Source: an uncultured Verrucomicrobiota bacterium
GTDB taxonomy: Bacteria; Verrucomicrobiota; Verrucomicrobiia; Opitutales; UBA9783
Assembly: GCA_902495005.1 (NCBI GenBank)
Contig: CABUVL010000004.1
Location: forward strand, 1-64,000
Direction of reading: 5' to 3'
Length of the DNA stretch: 64,000 nucleotides
A program made the position numbers and the translations under genes. The number at the start of each line of letters is the position of its first letter. Positions within the stretch are counted from its first letter, which is position 1. Below are positions 1 through 9,700 of the stretch, piece by piece. The notes under the pieces are model-generated. The model was not told the origin of the DNA. It saw only the letters and a program-made list of their open reading frames with translations, and made no database searches.

Positions 1-237
1 GAGGCGCTCAAGGCTCGCAAGGATATCGATTGGGCCCGCGTGGACGAGAACGCGCGCGCCTGGGCGAATTACGATTGGTCCCTGTCCGGCCCCGCCCGGG
101 CCCTGCTGAGCATCGCTTTAACGGTGGCCACGGCGGGTACGGGCGCCACGTTGGCGGAATCGCACTTGGGCCTGGCTTCCGGCACGGCTCTCAACCGTGG
201 GGTGTTTTTTTTAAAAGCTTTACCGCTTCATCAATGA
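1..237 (+). pseudogene. Fragment of DUF637 haemagglutinin/CdiA-like exoprotein (truncated both sides)
   Basis: The frame is open from base 1 and stops at 235-237. Residues such as IDWARVDENARAWANYDWS and the following LSGPARALLSIALTVATAGTG resemble the DUF637 region of two-partner-secretion haemagglutinins and CdiA-type contact-dependent toxins. The similarity ends near base 204. After that the frame runs through sequence that reads as an integrase on the other strand, so the last ~11 codons are fortuitous. The first 60 bases contain 41 G or C, far richer than the rest of the window. This is therefore foreign DNA, either a recent insertion or an assembly join at the window edge. Family assignment is from memory of the motif pattern; no toxin domain is visible. 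Confidence 0.5.
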
Positions 238-824
238 GTGGAATTGCTTGCGATTATCTACTTTTGGTTAAAAAGAGATTCGCAAGAATTTTAATTATCC
301 CAGCGCATAGCAAGAACATTTGAGCGTCTTGTGCCGGCATATAATATAAAAGGAAAAACGAACGAATGCTAAGTTGTGTTTCTGCTTCAACAGCTTCGAA
401 AAATGAATGTATTTCATTAGCTAGGATAAATCCTTTTGGATCTTGGAATAACGTTCCATGAACATATTAAATTGTTCCCAAAAAGTTAATTTCGCTTTCA
501 GTTGTTTCTTTTTATCCTCGGAATCTTCCCCCTTAGCCAATTGAACTTTATACGTTTGAGCGACTTCACGAGCATTGCAACCGTTAATCCCGGAAAGCGG
601 CCTATCTTTATCTGCCGTGTACGTCCTTGAATTTTTGTAAGCAGATAAATTTCTTTACGCCTTTGCAGTTACTAATAAAACCAATCCTCGCTCTTTTGCA
701 TCATGGTAAATGTTGAATGCCGATTTGCTATCGTTTATCTTTGGAACAGGTATTTTATCGATAAAACTTTTTGTTAAATTTTCTTTATATGTTGCTGTAA
801 TTTTATTCTTTTCATTGCAACCAT
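203..824 (-). pseudogene. Decayed phage-type tyrosine integrase
   Basis: Read leftward, several frames together reconstruct a tyrosine recombinase. An N-terminal arm-binding portion begins near 824 (FIDKIPVPK, then AKERGLVLLVTAKG). It is followed in another frame by the basic GRFPGLTVA / AREVAQTYKVQLAKGED segment near 540-620. The catalytic box I appears as LYAGTRRSNVLAMRWD near 301-350, with the conserved arginine, and a later stretch resembles SQAIPLIDEAVKLLKKT near 203-260. Stops and at least two frameshifts interrupt it, and the rest of the catalytic domain is missing where the G+C-rich fragment begins near 203. It marks a former integrative element. No attachment site or tRNA is visible beside it. 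Confidence 0.75.
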
Positions 825-1038
825 TTTACTCAAAATATGTTCATTTGTATGAATTTTAATAAAACATATATGGTTATGAAATATCGATAAATACGAGTAA
901 ATAAAAATATATTAAATTTCATAAAATATAAGCCTTACTGGCTTCTGCCCTATGATTTATTAGAAGGCTTCATTGAATTCCATGGGGCGAGGTACTTCAT
1001 TGTACGGGAATTCCTGACCTATTTTTTATATTTATTCG

Positions 1039-1068
1039 TTGACATGTGACAAAGCAATTATGTTAAAT
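1039..1068 (+). promoter_or_regulatory. Possible sigma70-type promoter upstream of rho
   Basis: TTGACA at 1039-1044 and TTAAAT at 1063-1068 are separated by 18 bases, about 110 bases before rho. The surrounding gap (825-1177) is A+T-rich and shows no convincing gene; a 7-base inverted repeat (AAGCCTT...AAGGCTT) lies near 930-970. The -10 box is only moderate, so this is tentative. Confidence 0.35.
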
Positions 1069-1177
1069 GTACTTACACTAAATTAAAAAGCGTATTTATA
1101 TTTTTTGTTAGCACTGATTCAGTTTTATTAGAAAAGATCAATAACTTTCATTTTTTTCAAAAATAATTTGTGCTGTT

Positions 1178-2917
1178 ATGAGTATAGGTTCTGAAGAAAA
1201 AACCGTAATTAATTCTGACAATAATGTTGAGGTAAAAGTACCTGCCAAACCCAGGGCTCACCGCAGTAAAAAGCAAGTGGGGGCTGAGAACGTTAATAGC
1301 ACAGAAACAAAGGCCGTGGCGGAACCTGAAAAAGCGCCTGCCCAAGCAGCGGAGTTGCCTGCCAAATCAACGGCGGTTCAAGAGGACAGTGGCAAACTGG
1401 CGAATGATGCGAATTCAAAATCGATGCACGTGGCCAACAAGCATGTCAATCAAAAGCGTTCATCCAACATGAGACCTCTGTCGAATGCAAATAATAACAT
1501 GAAGAAGCTGCCGATGAATGGTTCGCAAATGCCACAAAATTTGCAAAAGTATCGTTGGTGGATGGGGCAGTTATCTCAATGGCGGAATATCGCGGATCTT
1601 AATTCGTTGGAAAATCTGGTAAAAGAAATTACGGACGAATCATCGGAAGCCTTTTCGTTGAATGATTGGTATGAAAAACCGTTGAAAGTTTTGCTCGAAG
1701 ATATCCCGGAAGAAGCACAATTATTGTCGTTAACACGTCAAAGCATTTTGATGGAAAAAATGAGGGAAGCGTGCGCGAAAAAAATCCCAATACGCGTGGA
1801 GGGCATCGTTGCAAAATTACCCAACACGGATGAGTGGTCAGTTTGTTACCCGGCCGATAATTATCAGTTGAGGGAATTGAGCGCCTACCTGCCCAAGGCT
1901 CTCGTTCGTAAGTACGGATTGCGAGCGGGACAAAGTGTGCAAGGGCAATTATTCGTTTCTCAAACGTATCAACAATGCCCATGCGTGATAAAAATTAACT
2001 CAGTCATGGGTCAGTCACCTGAGGCGATCCGCACATTGCCACATTTCAAAGAGTTAGTTCCTTATTATCCAACACATCGTATTTTGTTGGAAACGATGGA
2101 GAAAGTGAAACAGTGGGACGATGTGTCCATGCGTATCGTTGATTTGTTGACACCCATAGGATTTGGACAAAGAGGGCTTATCGTCGCGCCGCCTCGTACG
2201 GGAAAGACGGTTTTGCTGCAAAACATTGCCCATTCGATCGTTAAAAATCAACCGAATGCCCACTTGATCGTTTTGCTCATTGATGAACGTCCGGAGGAGG
2301 TAACGGACTTTAAAAATTTGTTGCCTGGAATTGAGGTCATCAGTTCGACGTTTGACGAATCGCCGGAGAGTCACGTACGTGCCGCCGAAATTGTTATTGA
2401 AAAGGCAAAGCGCCTCGTCGAGATTGGTGAAAATGTCATTATTTTATTGGATTCCATCACCCGTTTAGCGCGTGCTTACAACACGATTATACCGAGCTCC
2501 GGCAAGGTCTTGTCCGGTGGTGTAGAAGCCAATGCCCTACAAGGGCCTAAGGCCTTTTTTGGTGCTGCAAGAAATATCGAACAGGGGGGCAGCTTGACGA
2601 TCCTTGCCACGGCTCTCATCGATACGGGAAGTAAAATGGACGAGGTCATTTTCGAAGAGTTTAAGGGCACGGGCAACATGGAATTGCACCTAGATCGCAG
2701 TTTGATCGATAAACGTATTTTCCCGGCCATCAATATTGAAAAGAGCGGTACACGTAAAGAAGAGCTCTTGTACCACCCGGATGAATTACTTAAAATTTAC
2801 TCCCTGCGTCGTGCCTTAAAAGGTGTTGTGTCTTCTACAGAAGCGATGGAAATGCTCTTGGATCGCATTCACAAGACGAATAATAACATTGAATTTTTGA
2901 TGTCCATCAACGGATAA
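1178..2917 (+). CDS. rho: Transcription termination factor Rho
   Basis: This is the ring-shaped RNA-dependent ATPase that ends transcription of untranslated RNA. Residues 1-120 are a Lys/Ala/Asn-rich, probably disordered extension, common in Bacteroidetes and PVC Rho proteins. The RNA-binding fold lies at about 200-275. The motor domain carries the Walker A APPRTGKTVLLQN (337-349), Walker B LIVLLIDERPEE (363-374), the DSITRLARAYN segment (425-435) and the FKGTGNMELHLDR region after 495. At 579 residues it is longer than the 419-residue E. coli protein because of the extension. ATG at 1178 is the first plausible start. metG begins 3 bases after its stop, so the two are probably co-transcribed. 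Confidence 0.97.
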   Translation: MSIGSEEKTVINSDNNVEVKVPAKPRAHRSKKQVGAENVNSTETKAVAEPEKAPAQAAELPAKSTAVQEDSGKLANDANSKSMHVANKHVNQKRSSNMRPLSNANNNMKKLPMNGSQMPQNLQKYRWWMGQLSQWRNIADLNSLENLVKEITDESSEAFSLNDWYEKPLKVLLEDIPEEAQLLSLTRQSILMEKMREACAKKIPIRVEGIVAKLPNTDEWSVCYPADNYQLRELSAYLPKALVRKYGLRAGQSVQGQLFVSQTYQQCPCVIKINSVMGQSPEAIRTLPHFKELVPYYPTHRILLETMEKVKQWDDVSMRIVDLLTPIGFGQRGLIVAPPRTGKTVLLQNIAHSIVKNQPNAHLIVLLIDERPEEVTDFKNLLPGIEVISSTFDESPESHVRAAEIVIEKAKRLVEIGENVIILLDSITRLARAYNTIIPSSGKVLSGGVEANALQGPKAFFGAARNIEQGGSLTILATALIDTGSKMDEVIFEEFKGTGNMELHLDRSLIDKRIFPAINIEKSGTRKEELLYHPDELLKIYSLRRALKGVVSSTEAMEMLLDRIHKTNNNIEFLMSING

Positions 2918-2920
2918 AAC

Positions 2921-4438
2921 ATGAAAGCTTTTTACTTAACTACTGCGATAGATTACGTAAACGGTAAGCCTCACCTGGGCCACACCTACGAAAAAGTTTT
3001 GGCGGATACAATTGCCCGATATCACCGTTTGAAAGGAGAGCGGGTCCACTTTTTAACGGGTGTGGATGAACACGGGCAAAAGGTGCAACAAAGGGCGCAG
3101 GCCGAAGGGGTAGACACGCAGGCATATTGTGATGCGATGGCCGATAATTTTGTCCAATTGACGCAACGCTTAAACCTTTCGAATGACGATTTTGTAAGAA
3201 CGACCCAGGAGCGTCATAAGCGTGTTGTGCGTCATGCCTTGCAGACCTTGTACGATAAGGGATTGATTTATAAGGCTGAGTACCGTGGTTTCTACAGTGT
3301 CAAAGAAGAACGGTTTCTGCAAGATAAGGACCGAGTCAATGGCGAATGGCCAAGTTTGTTCGGCGAAGTCAAAGAGCTTGTTGAGCATAATTACTTTTTC
3401 AAATTGCGCCCTTATCAAGATTGGCTGATTCAATTTTTAAAGGAGCACGATGATTTTATTTTCCCGCAATTTAGACAAAAGCAGGTGCTGGAATTTTTAA
3501 AAGAGCCGCTGAATGACTTGTGTATTTCGCGGCCGGTAGAACGATTGAAATGGGGTATTCCGTTGCCATTTGATCCGCAATTTGTTACCTACGTTTGGTT
3601 CGATGCCCTGTTGAATTATATTTCTGTAGTCGGCTATGGAGAACCTCGGTTTAACGATTATTGGCCTGCCGATTTGCACGTGATAGGTAAGGATATTTTG
3701 GTACCGCCGCACGCCGTTTACTGGCCCATTATGCTCAAGGCGTTGGATGTGGAATTACCTCGTCACCTGTTGGTGCACGGCTGGTGGTTATCCTCCGGTG
3801 AAAAGATGTCTAAGAGCTTGGGAAATGCGTTTGATTTATTTGAGTGGTTGGACAGCCACGGAATCGATGCCTGCCGTTATTTTCTTTTGAGAGAAATGGT
3901 CACCGGGCAAGATTGTGAATTCTCCATGGATAATTTCGTAAGCCGCTATAATAATGAGCTTGCCAACGAATGGGGTAACTTGATTAGCCGCGTATTGAAC
4001 ATGCTTAAGCGCTATTGCCATTCGGTTGTGCCGGCTGTTCACGAAGATGCAATATCCTCAAAGGACCTCCAAGCGCTTTGGCAGGAAACTTATGCTGGGG
4101 TTTGCGATAATTTTGATCATTATTTATTTTCGCAAGGGCTTGAGAAATTGTTTAAATTCATTCGTGAATTGAATCGTTTCATTGAGGCTCAAGCGCCTTG
4201 GAAGTTGAGTAAAACAGGGACAGAAGCCGATCGGCACCAATTGGAAAATACCTTGGCCTTTTTGGTAGAAGGTATTCGCCTATGTGCACAAATCTTGCAA
4301 GTGATCATACCTGACAGTAGCCTAAAAGTACTGCACGCCCTTCAAGCCGCTGAAAATGTATCGCTTAAATGGAATGATACAACGCTTTCAGGCACTGCGG
4401 TGGCGGAATCACTTGTGTTATTCCCCAGAAGATCTTAA
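2921..4438 (+). CDS. metG: Methionyl-tRNA synthetase
   Basis: This cytosolic class I synthetase charges tRNA-Met. The HIGH signature is HLGH in KPHLGHTYEK near residue 19, and the KMSKS signature is GEKMSKSLGN near 297. The TGVDEHGQKV motif near 46 and VWFDALLNY near 227 are typical of the family. At 505 residues it is the short form without the C-terminal tRNA-binding domain, and no zinc-knuckle cysteine cluster is evident. The start lies 3 bases after the rho stop with no Shine-Dalgarno, suggesting translational coupling. Its last 21 bases overlap the 3' end of the convergent TPR gene at 4418. Confidence 0.96.
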   Translation: MKAFYLTTAIDYVNGKPHLGHTYEKVLADTIARYHRLKGERVHFLTGVDEHGQKVQQRAQAEGVDTQAYCDAMADNFVQLTQRLNLSNDDFVRTTQERHKRVVRHALQTLYDKGLIYKAEYRGFYSVKEERFLQDKDRVNGEWPSLFGEVKELVEHNYFFKLRPYQDWLIQFLKEHDDFIFPQFRQKQVLEFLKEPLNDLCISRPVERLKWGIPLPFDPQFVTYVWFDALLNYISVVGYGEPRFNDYWPADLHVIGKDILVPPHAVYWPIMLKALDVELPRHLLVHGWWLSSGEKMSKSLGNAFDLFEWLDSHGIDACRYFLLREMVTGQDCEFSMDNFVSRYNNELANEWGNLISRVLNMLKRYCHSVVPAVHEDAISSKDLQALWQETYAGVCDNFDHYLFSQGLEKLFKFIRELNRFIEAQAPWKLSKTGTEADRHQLENTLAFLVEGIRLCAQILQVIIPDSSLKVLHALQAAENVSLKWNDTTLSGTAVAESLVLFPRRS

Positions 4439-6628
4439 AACATGCTTGAGATAGCCTTCGCTAAACATTTGTGCAATTTTTCGGCTTAATTCTGTGTCAT
4501 CATAGAGGTGAGTTTCGTAATTAAATTTATTAATTTTTAAACTCACGGCTTTCTCATCTTCGAGTGGGTAATTGATATCTACATCTAGTTCTAAGTGAAT
4601 ATGTTGTAGATTAATATCTTCGCCTATGTTTACTCCTCTTGCCTTAACTATGTCTTGGATTTGGTCTGACGGCGGTATTCGAACATTAACCGTAAAAGCT
4701 TGATTATCTGTAACAGTGACTGTCGTTTTTGTTCCTTGAGGCACGGACATGGGGCCAAACATCTTAACGAAGTCATTAACTTCCACTTTTTGTACTAATG
4801 GGAAATACCCTTGCACAATGTTTCTGGCAAAAATTTTGGCCAACATGTCAGCAATTTTTGCGCGGTCGTCTGCAGAAAAATGACTAATGTAATTACTTAA
4901 ATCTTTTTGTACGTCTTCTAAAGTCCTTTTATTATTTATTTCAATTACTTGTTTTTGATTTTGAGGCAATGGTAATTCTAAAGTGGTCGGTATATTCCTG
5001 CTACCATCGCACCATATTTGGGTTGTACGAACGAATGAAAAATCGCCAGCTTTTATATCATTTGACCATTTTATGTATTTTTGATGTTCGTCGTTTGTCA
5101 ATTCATAGCGATTTGCTGTGGTTTCAAAAGTGTTTTGAATGTCTTTTTCGGTGATTTCATATTCCAATTTGTGTTGTGGCTGAAAAGGTAGGCAAAAAGC
5201 AGCTTCTTCGTAAGGTTTTTTTGCTCCTTCAAGATGATTGTCCTTAATTAATTCTCCAGCTGTAATAAACAATTCGGTAGCCCGTTGAGCTTGCGTATCT
5301 TTTAATAAAGCGCCTGCCGATTGGTAATATTCCGCCGTTTGCGTTGGATTGCTTTCTCTTAGCACATCTCCGGCAGCCTTATATAATTCTGCTTGAAAAT
5401 CTCCATGTACGTTTCTTGCAGTCTTTATTAAGGCATCGGCAGCTATTTGTGGATCATTGTTGTGAAGTAACAGTACGGCTTCTTTTTCTAATTGTGCGGC
5501 CCGTTGAGCTTGATCATTTATGCTTAATATGTAACTTGCCGATTGGTATAATTTTGCTGCCTCCTGAGGGTTACTTTCTTTGAATAAATCGCCTTCTACT
5601 TTATACCATTCTGCTTGCAGAGGGCTTTCTTCCGGTGCATCGTTTATCAGTCTTTGCAAGGCGCTGGCGGGATCCTGATTTTTATCGTATTCATACCTTA
5701 AAAGCACGGCTTCTTTTTTCAGCTCTGCCGCTTGTTGAAAGTGATTTTTATTTAAGAGAAATTGGCTAATTGTATCGTATAGATTGATAACTTTATCGTA
5801 GTTATTATTGAGTCTTTTATAAGTGTTGCATAGCTCATTACACAATTCAACAGCCGAATTAGCTGGTAGTGTCTGAAGGAATTTTTCGACTTTATACATG
5901 AACATAGTGTTCGCAAAAGAAGGCTCGCGCGTGAGAACATCAATCGCAGTTTTGAATAAAGCTGTCTTAACTTCTAGATTTGTTTTATCTTGAGCGAACT
6001 CTATTAAAGTGTGCAGGTAGGTTTTATCAAACTGTGCCGATAAGCGGGCAGCTTTTTGGTAAAAAGCAATTGCTTGTTGAGAATTGCTGTTTTGAATTTG
6101 GTCAGCTGCTATTTCGTACAAGCCAGCCGCTAATTGCTGATGATTGTTCTCCAATTTCTCGGCAGTATTTTTCAGGAGCTCAAGAGCATTGCTGTTGCTT
6201 AGAGGGGCATCTTTTTGAGGAGAAAACAACTTAGCAATGCTGTGAAAAAAGTTACGAATTTTCCCTAAAAGTGTTTTTGGCTTTGTTTGTTCATCAATCG
6301 CGGCTATGGCAGTTTTATAATATTGCTTGATCTCCTGTAATTCCTCTTTTGATCCGACATCGCACGCTTGATTGTAGAGGCTTGTCAAAGTATCTTTTAA
6401 TACTTTGGCCTCTTGTGTAGTAAGCTTGTAATTCTGTATTATGTTAGCTTGTTTAGAAACTCGTGCATTCCCAATACAACGTTGTCCTACTAATTGGGAC
6501 AGTCGTTTCAAAATGCCAGTAGCGGTACCTTCGTTTTGACTTATTGAAGTAGTTTGGGCTTTTGAAATGCTGTTCCCATTCTGGATTTGAACGTGATTGG
6601 AAAAATTATTTATCTGTAGATTAGTCAT
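4418..6628 (-). CDS. TPR-repeat protein, paralogue A (candidate secreted effector)
   Basis: This is one of three neighbouring leftward paralogues of unknown function. Residues 1-60 are Ser/Asn/Gln-rich and likely disordered. Residues ~65-135 share a pattern with the gene at 10108-11328 (A..LK..L.S.Y, then AIDEQTKPKTLLGKIRNFF). TPR-like helical pairs follow, each centred on a core such as AAELYQSA or QAAELKKEAVLL, to about residue 480. The C-terminal ~250 residues are a separate non-repeat region. No classical signal peptide is seen. Translation could begin at a TTG (6637), but the ATG at 6628 lies 13 bases from the shared upstream element, matching its paralogues. Export by type III secretion is inferred from architecture and from sctSTU in the window. 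Confidence 0.8.
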   Translation of the reverse strand: MTNLQINNFSNHVQIQNGNSISKAQTTSISQNEGTATGILKRLSQLVGQRCIGNARVSKQANIIQNYKLTTQEAKVLKDTLTSLYNQACDVGSKEELQEIKQYYKTAIAAIDEQTKPKTLLGKIRNFFHSIAKLFSPQKDAPLSNSNALELLKNTAEKLENNHQQLAAGLYEIAADQIQNSNSQQAIAFYQKAARLSAQFDKTYLHTLIEFAQDKTNLEVKTALFKTAIDVLTREPSFANTMFMYKVEKFLQTLPANSAVELCNELCNTYKRLNNNYDKVINLYDTISQFLLNKNHFQQAAELKKEAVLLRYEYDKNQDPASALQRLINDAPEESPLQAEWYKVEGDLFKESNPQEAAKLYQSASYILSINDQAQRAAQLEKEAVLLLHNNDPQIAADALIKTARNVHGDFQAELYKAAGDVLRESNPTQTAEYYQSAGALLKDTQAQRATELFITAGELIKDNHLEGAKKPYEEAAFCLPFQPQHKLEYEITEKDIQNTFETTANRYELTNDEHQKYIKWSNDIKAGDFSFVRTTQIWCDGSRNIPTTLELPLPQNQKQVIEINNKRTLEDVQKDLSNYISHFSADDRAKIADMLAKIFARNIVQGYFPLVQKVEVNDFVKMFGPMSVPQGTKTTVTVTDNQAFTVNVRIPPSDQIQDIVKARGVNIGEDINLQHIHLELDVDINYPLEDEKAVSLKINKFNYETHLYDDTELSRKIAQMFSEGYLKHVLRSSGE

Positions 6629-6641
6629 ATAGATCAATTAA

Positions 6642-6658
6642 AGTTAAATGCATGCCAA
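6642..6658 (-). promoter_or_regulatory. Shared sigma54-like element upstream of TPR gene A
   Basis: On the minus strand this reads TTGGCATGCATTTAACT, ending 13 bases before the ATG at 6628. It matches the elements before the other two TPR genes. It resembles the -24/-12 sigma54 consensus (TTGGCACG-N4-TTGCT), although the -12 GC is AC here. Confidence 0.45.
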
Positions 6659-6716
6659 CAATATCACATTGGCAGATCAAATAATTAAGAATTGCGATGC
6701 TAAAATCACTCATGCC

Positions 6717-9700
6717 TTACGTTGAATTAAATTTAGTTTGTTTTACATCTGTTGGGTCAATTGTGAGCTCCTTATGTTCTGAAGTAATTTGACTGGTGTA
6801 CGTGTAGTCTTGAATAGGTGTAGGTTCGTGTTCAAAGTTTACATCTTGAGCAGAAGGATAATAATCATTCGTAGGTTTAAAGGGAGAAACTTCAAGTTGT
6901 GAATTATGTTGAAAATTTACATCGGTGGTAAAGCTGTAATCTGGCGAATTGTACAAATCATCATCCAAAGCGGAGCTATAATTTATGCCTTTGTAGGTAT
7001 CATTATATTGTGATTCGTCAAACATGAAAGGATCTAGCGTATCCTCAATTGTTGGATTTTCAATTTCAGGAATTTCAAATTTATCATCTTGAGTCGGAAT
7101 TTTCGAAATTAACGGTCCCAGTTCGTCTGTTTTTTGTATACATTGCTCCAGCGACGCTAAAGTACTTTGGCGCAAATCGATTACTTGCTGATTATGTTTA
7201 CATGAATCAGGTAGATGAAAATACAAATTTTTTGCCTTATCATATAGATTATAGGCTTTATCAGGATGTGTGCTGTAATAAGAGTCAGCTAGATTCTTAT
7301 ACAAATCTGCAGCCTGCAGCTTATAATAGGCAGCTTCTAGAGGATCTTTGGCGCCTGCTTTTTCATACCGTTGGGCCGCTTTCTGTTGCAAATCCGCAGC
7401 CTCAGCTGGGACTGTGTCAGCTAGATGCTTATACAACTCAGCTGCCTGCGCGTAAGTATCTGTAGATACTTCATCTTGGTCCTCAAGCAATGCTGATGCT
7501 TTGTCGTATAAGGTAGCGGTTTTTTTAAGAGAACGCGGCTTAAAATAATCTGCAGCTTCCGTATAGAAGTGGAATGCCAGTTGATTTAGAAATTTCCTGT
7601 CTAGAGGACTGGCATGTTTTGCATTAGCAACGTACTGATCGGCTACTTCTATAGCATACAGAGGGTCGTACTTCATTGTAAACTGTAAGTCTTTGGCTCT
7701 GTTGCTTAATTCTTCTGCCTTTTGAAACAGATTAGCCCATTGTCTGTGTTCTTTAGGTACAGGAGGTAATCCTTGCTCAGTTAATGTTAACGTGAAATCT
7801 TTTAGGGATATGGATTCAGCAGCCAGTGTGTAAGCGCCGGCAGATTTTTTTAACAGTTTAATTGCATGCTCAATGTCAGAGTTACTAAGTTTTTCAGCGC
7901 TGTTTAAGTAGGGCTTAGCTGCGTCTTCATAAGCTTTAGCCGCGTTTTCAGCTAAGGTTACTTTTTGTTGGTCATTTCGGCAAGATTTAGCCGCTTGAAT
8001 GTACGTTTCGGCGGATTTTTTAAATAATTCGGCTGCTTGCTCAGGTTCAGTATCTTTTATTTTTTCAGCGTTGTTTAAGTAGGCTTGAGCCGTGGCTCCA
8101 TAGATGCTAGTAACAGCTTCATAAGCTTTAGCCGCGTTTTCAGCCAGGGTTGCTTTTTGTTGATCATTTTGACAAGATTCGGCAGCTTGAGTATATGTCT
8201 TGGCGGATTTTTCAAACAATTCGGCCACACGTTCAATGTCAGAATCCTTAATTTTTTCAGCATTATTGGAGTAGGCTTGAGCCGCGTCTTCATAAGCTTT
8301 AGCCGCGGAAGCAACCAAGGTTACTTTTTGTTGGTCATTTTGGCAATATTTGGCTGCTTGAGCATAGGTTTCGGCGGATTTTTTAAAGGAAAAAGCTGCC
8401 TGCTCAATGTCAAAACCCTTAAATTTTTCAGCGCTATTGGAGTAGGCTTTAGCCGCTGCTTCATAAGCGCTGGTAGAGGAAGCAACGAGGGTTGCTTTTT
8501 GTTGATCATTTTGGCAATATTTGGCTGCTTGAGCATAGGTTTCGGCGGATTTTTTAAACAATTCGGCTGCTTGCTCAGGTTCAGAGTTTTTAAGGCTTTC
8601 AGCGTTATTGAAGTAAGTCTGCGCCGCTGCCTCATAGACCTCAACCGCTGCTTTATAGGCATTGTTAGCGGAAGTAGCTAAGGTTACTTTTTGTTGGTCA
8701 TCATTTTGGCAAGATTCGGCTGCTTGAGTGTACGTTTCGGCGGATTTTTTAAATAATTCGGCTGCTTGCTCAGGTTCAGTATCTTTTAGCTCTTCAGCGT
8801 TGTTTAAGTAGGCTTGAGCCGTGGCTCCATAGATGCTAGTAACAGCTTCATAAGCGCTGGTAGAGGAAGCAGCCAAGGTTGCTTTTTGTTGATCATTTTG
8901 GCAATATTTGGCTGCTTGAGCATAGGTTTCGGCGGATTTTTTAAACAATTCGGCCACACGTTCAATGTCAGAATCCTTAATTTTTTGTTCGTAATTTTGA
9001 TAAAATTCGGCCGCTTTTTTATACGTTTCGGCGGATTTTTCAAACAATTCAGCTGCATCCGCAGGATAAATAAATTTTACGTTTTTAGCATATTCAGAGT
9101 GGGTGTAAGCCACGCATTCATAAGCGCTGGTCGCGTACTTGGCCAGGATTGCTTTTTGTTGGTCATTTTGGCAAGATTCAGCCGCTTGAGCATAAGTGTC
9201 AGCGGATTTTTTAAACAATTCGGCAACCTGTTCAAAGGTGGAGCCTTTCAAGTTTTTTGCAGTTTCGAAGTAGGTGTAAGCGGCATGTTCGTAAGCGCTG
9301 GTTGCGTACTTGGCCAGGATTGCTTTTTGTTGGTCATTTTGGCAAGATTCAGCCGCTTGAGCATAGGTGTCAGCGGATTTTTTAAATAATTCGGCTGCCT
9401 GCTTAGGTTCAATGTTTTTTAGCTCTTCAGCCGCTAATATAAAAAAATCAGCGGCTAATTTTCGATTATTTCCGGTAAGTATAATGGCTTCTTTGGTCAT
9501 TTTATTGACCGTTTTTTCAATTGTGGAAGAATTCCTTAAACTTTGAATCAGTTGGATTGTTCGTTTTAATAAATTTTTTAATTTTTCGAAAATTGATTGA
9601 TTTTTGGCAACATTATGAACTTCATCAATAAATTTTGTATAATTTTGATTATTCATCCCGTTAATCTCACTCTTTAACGCCTGAGCTTCTGTTCTACGAA

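Noticed and set aside
30..323. 97-codon rightward frame at the left edge
   Set aside because: Runs through the haemagglutinin fragment in a wrong frame and into the reversed integrase; the frame starting at base 1 carries the recognisable residues.
7049..9389. Several long rightward frames opposite the TPR gene (138-198 codons)
   Set aside because: They mirror the 171-base repeats on the opposite strand, with repeated FGGFFKQFG-type strings; they are shadows of the real gene.
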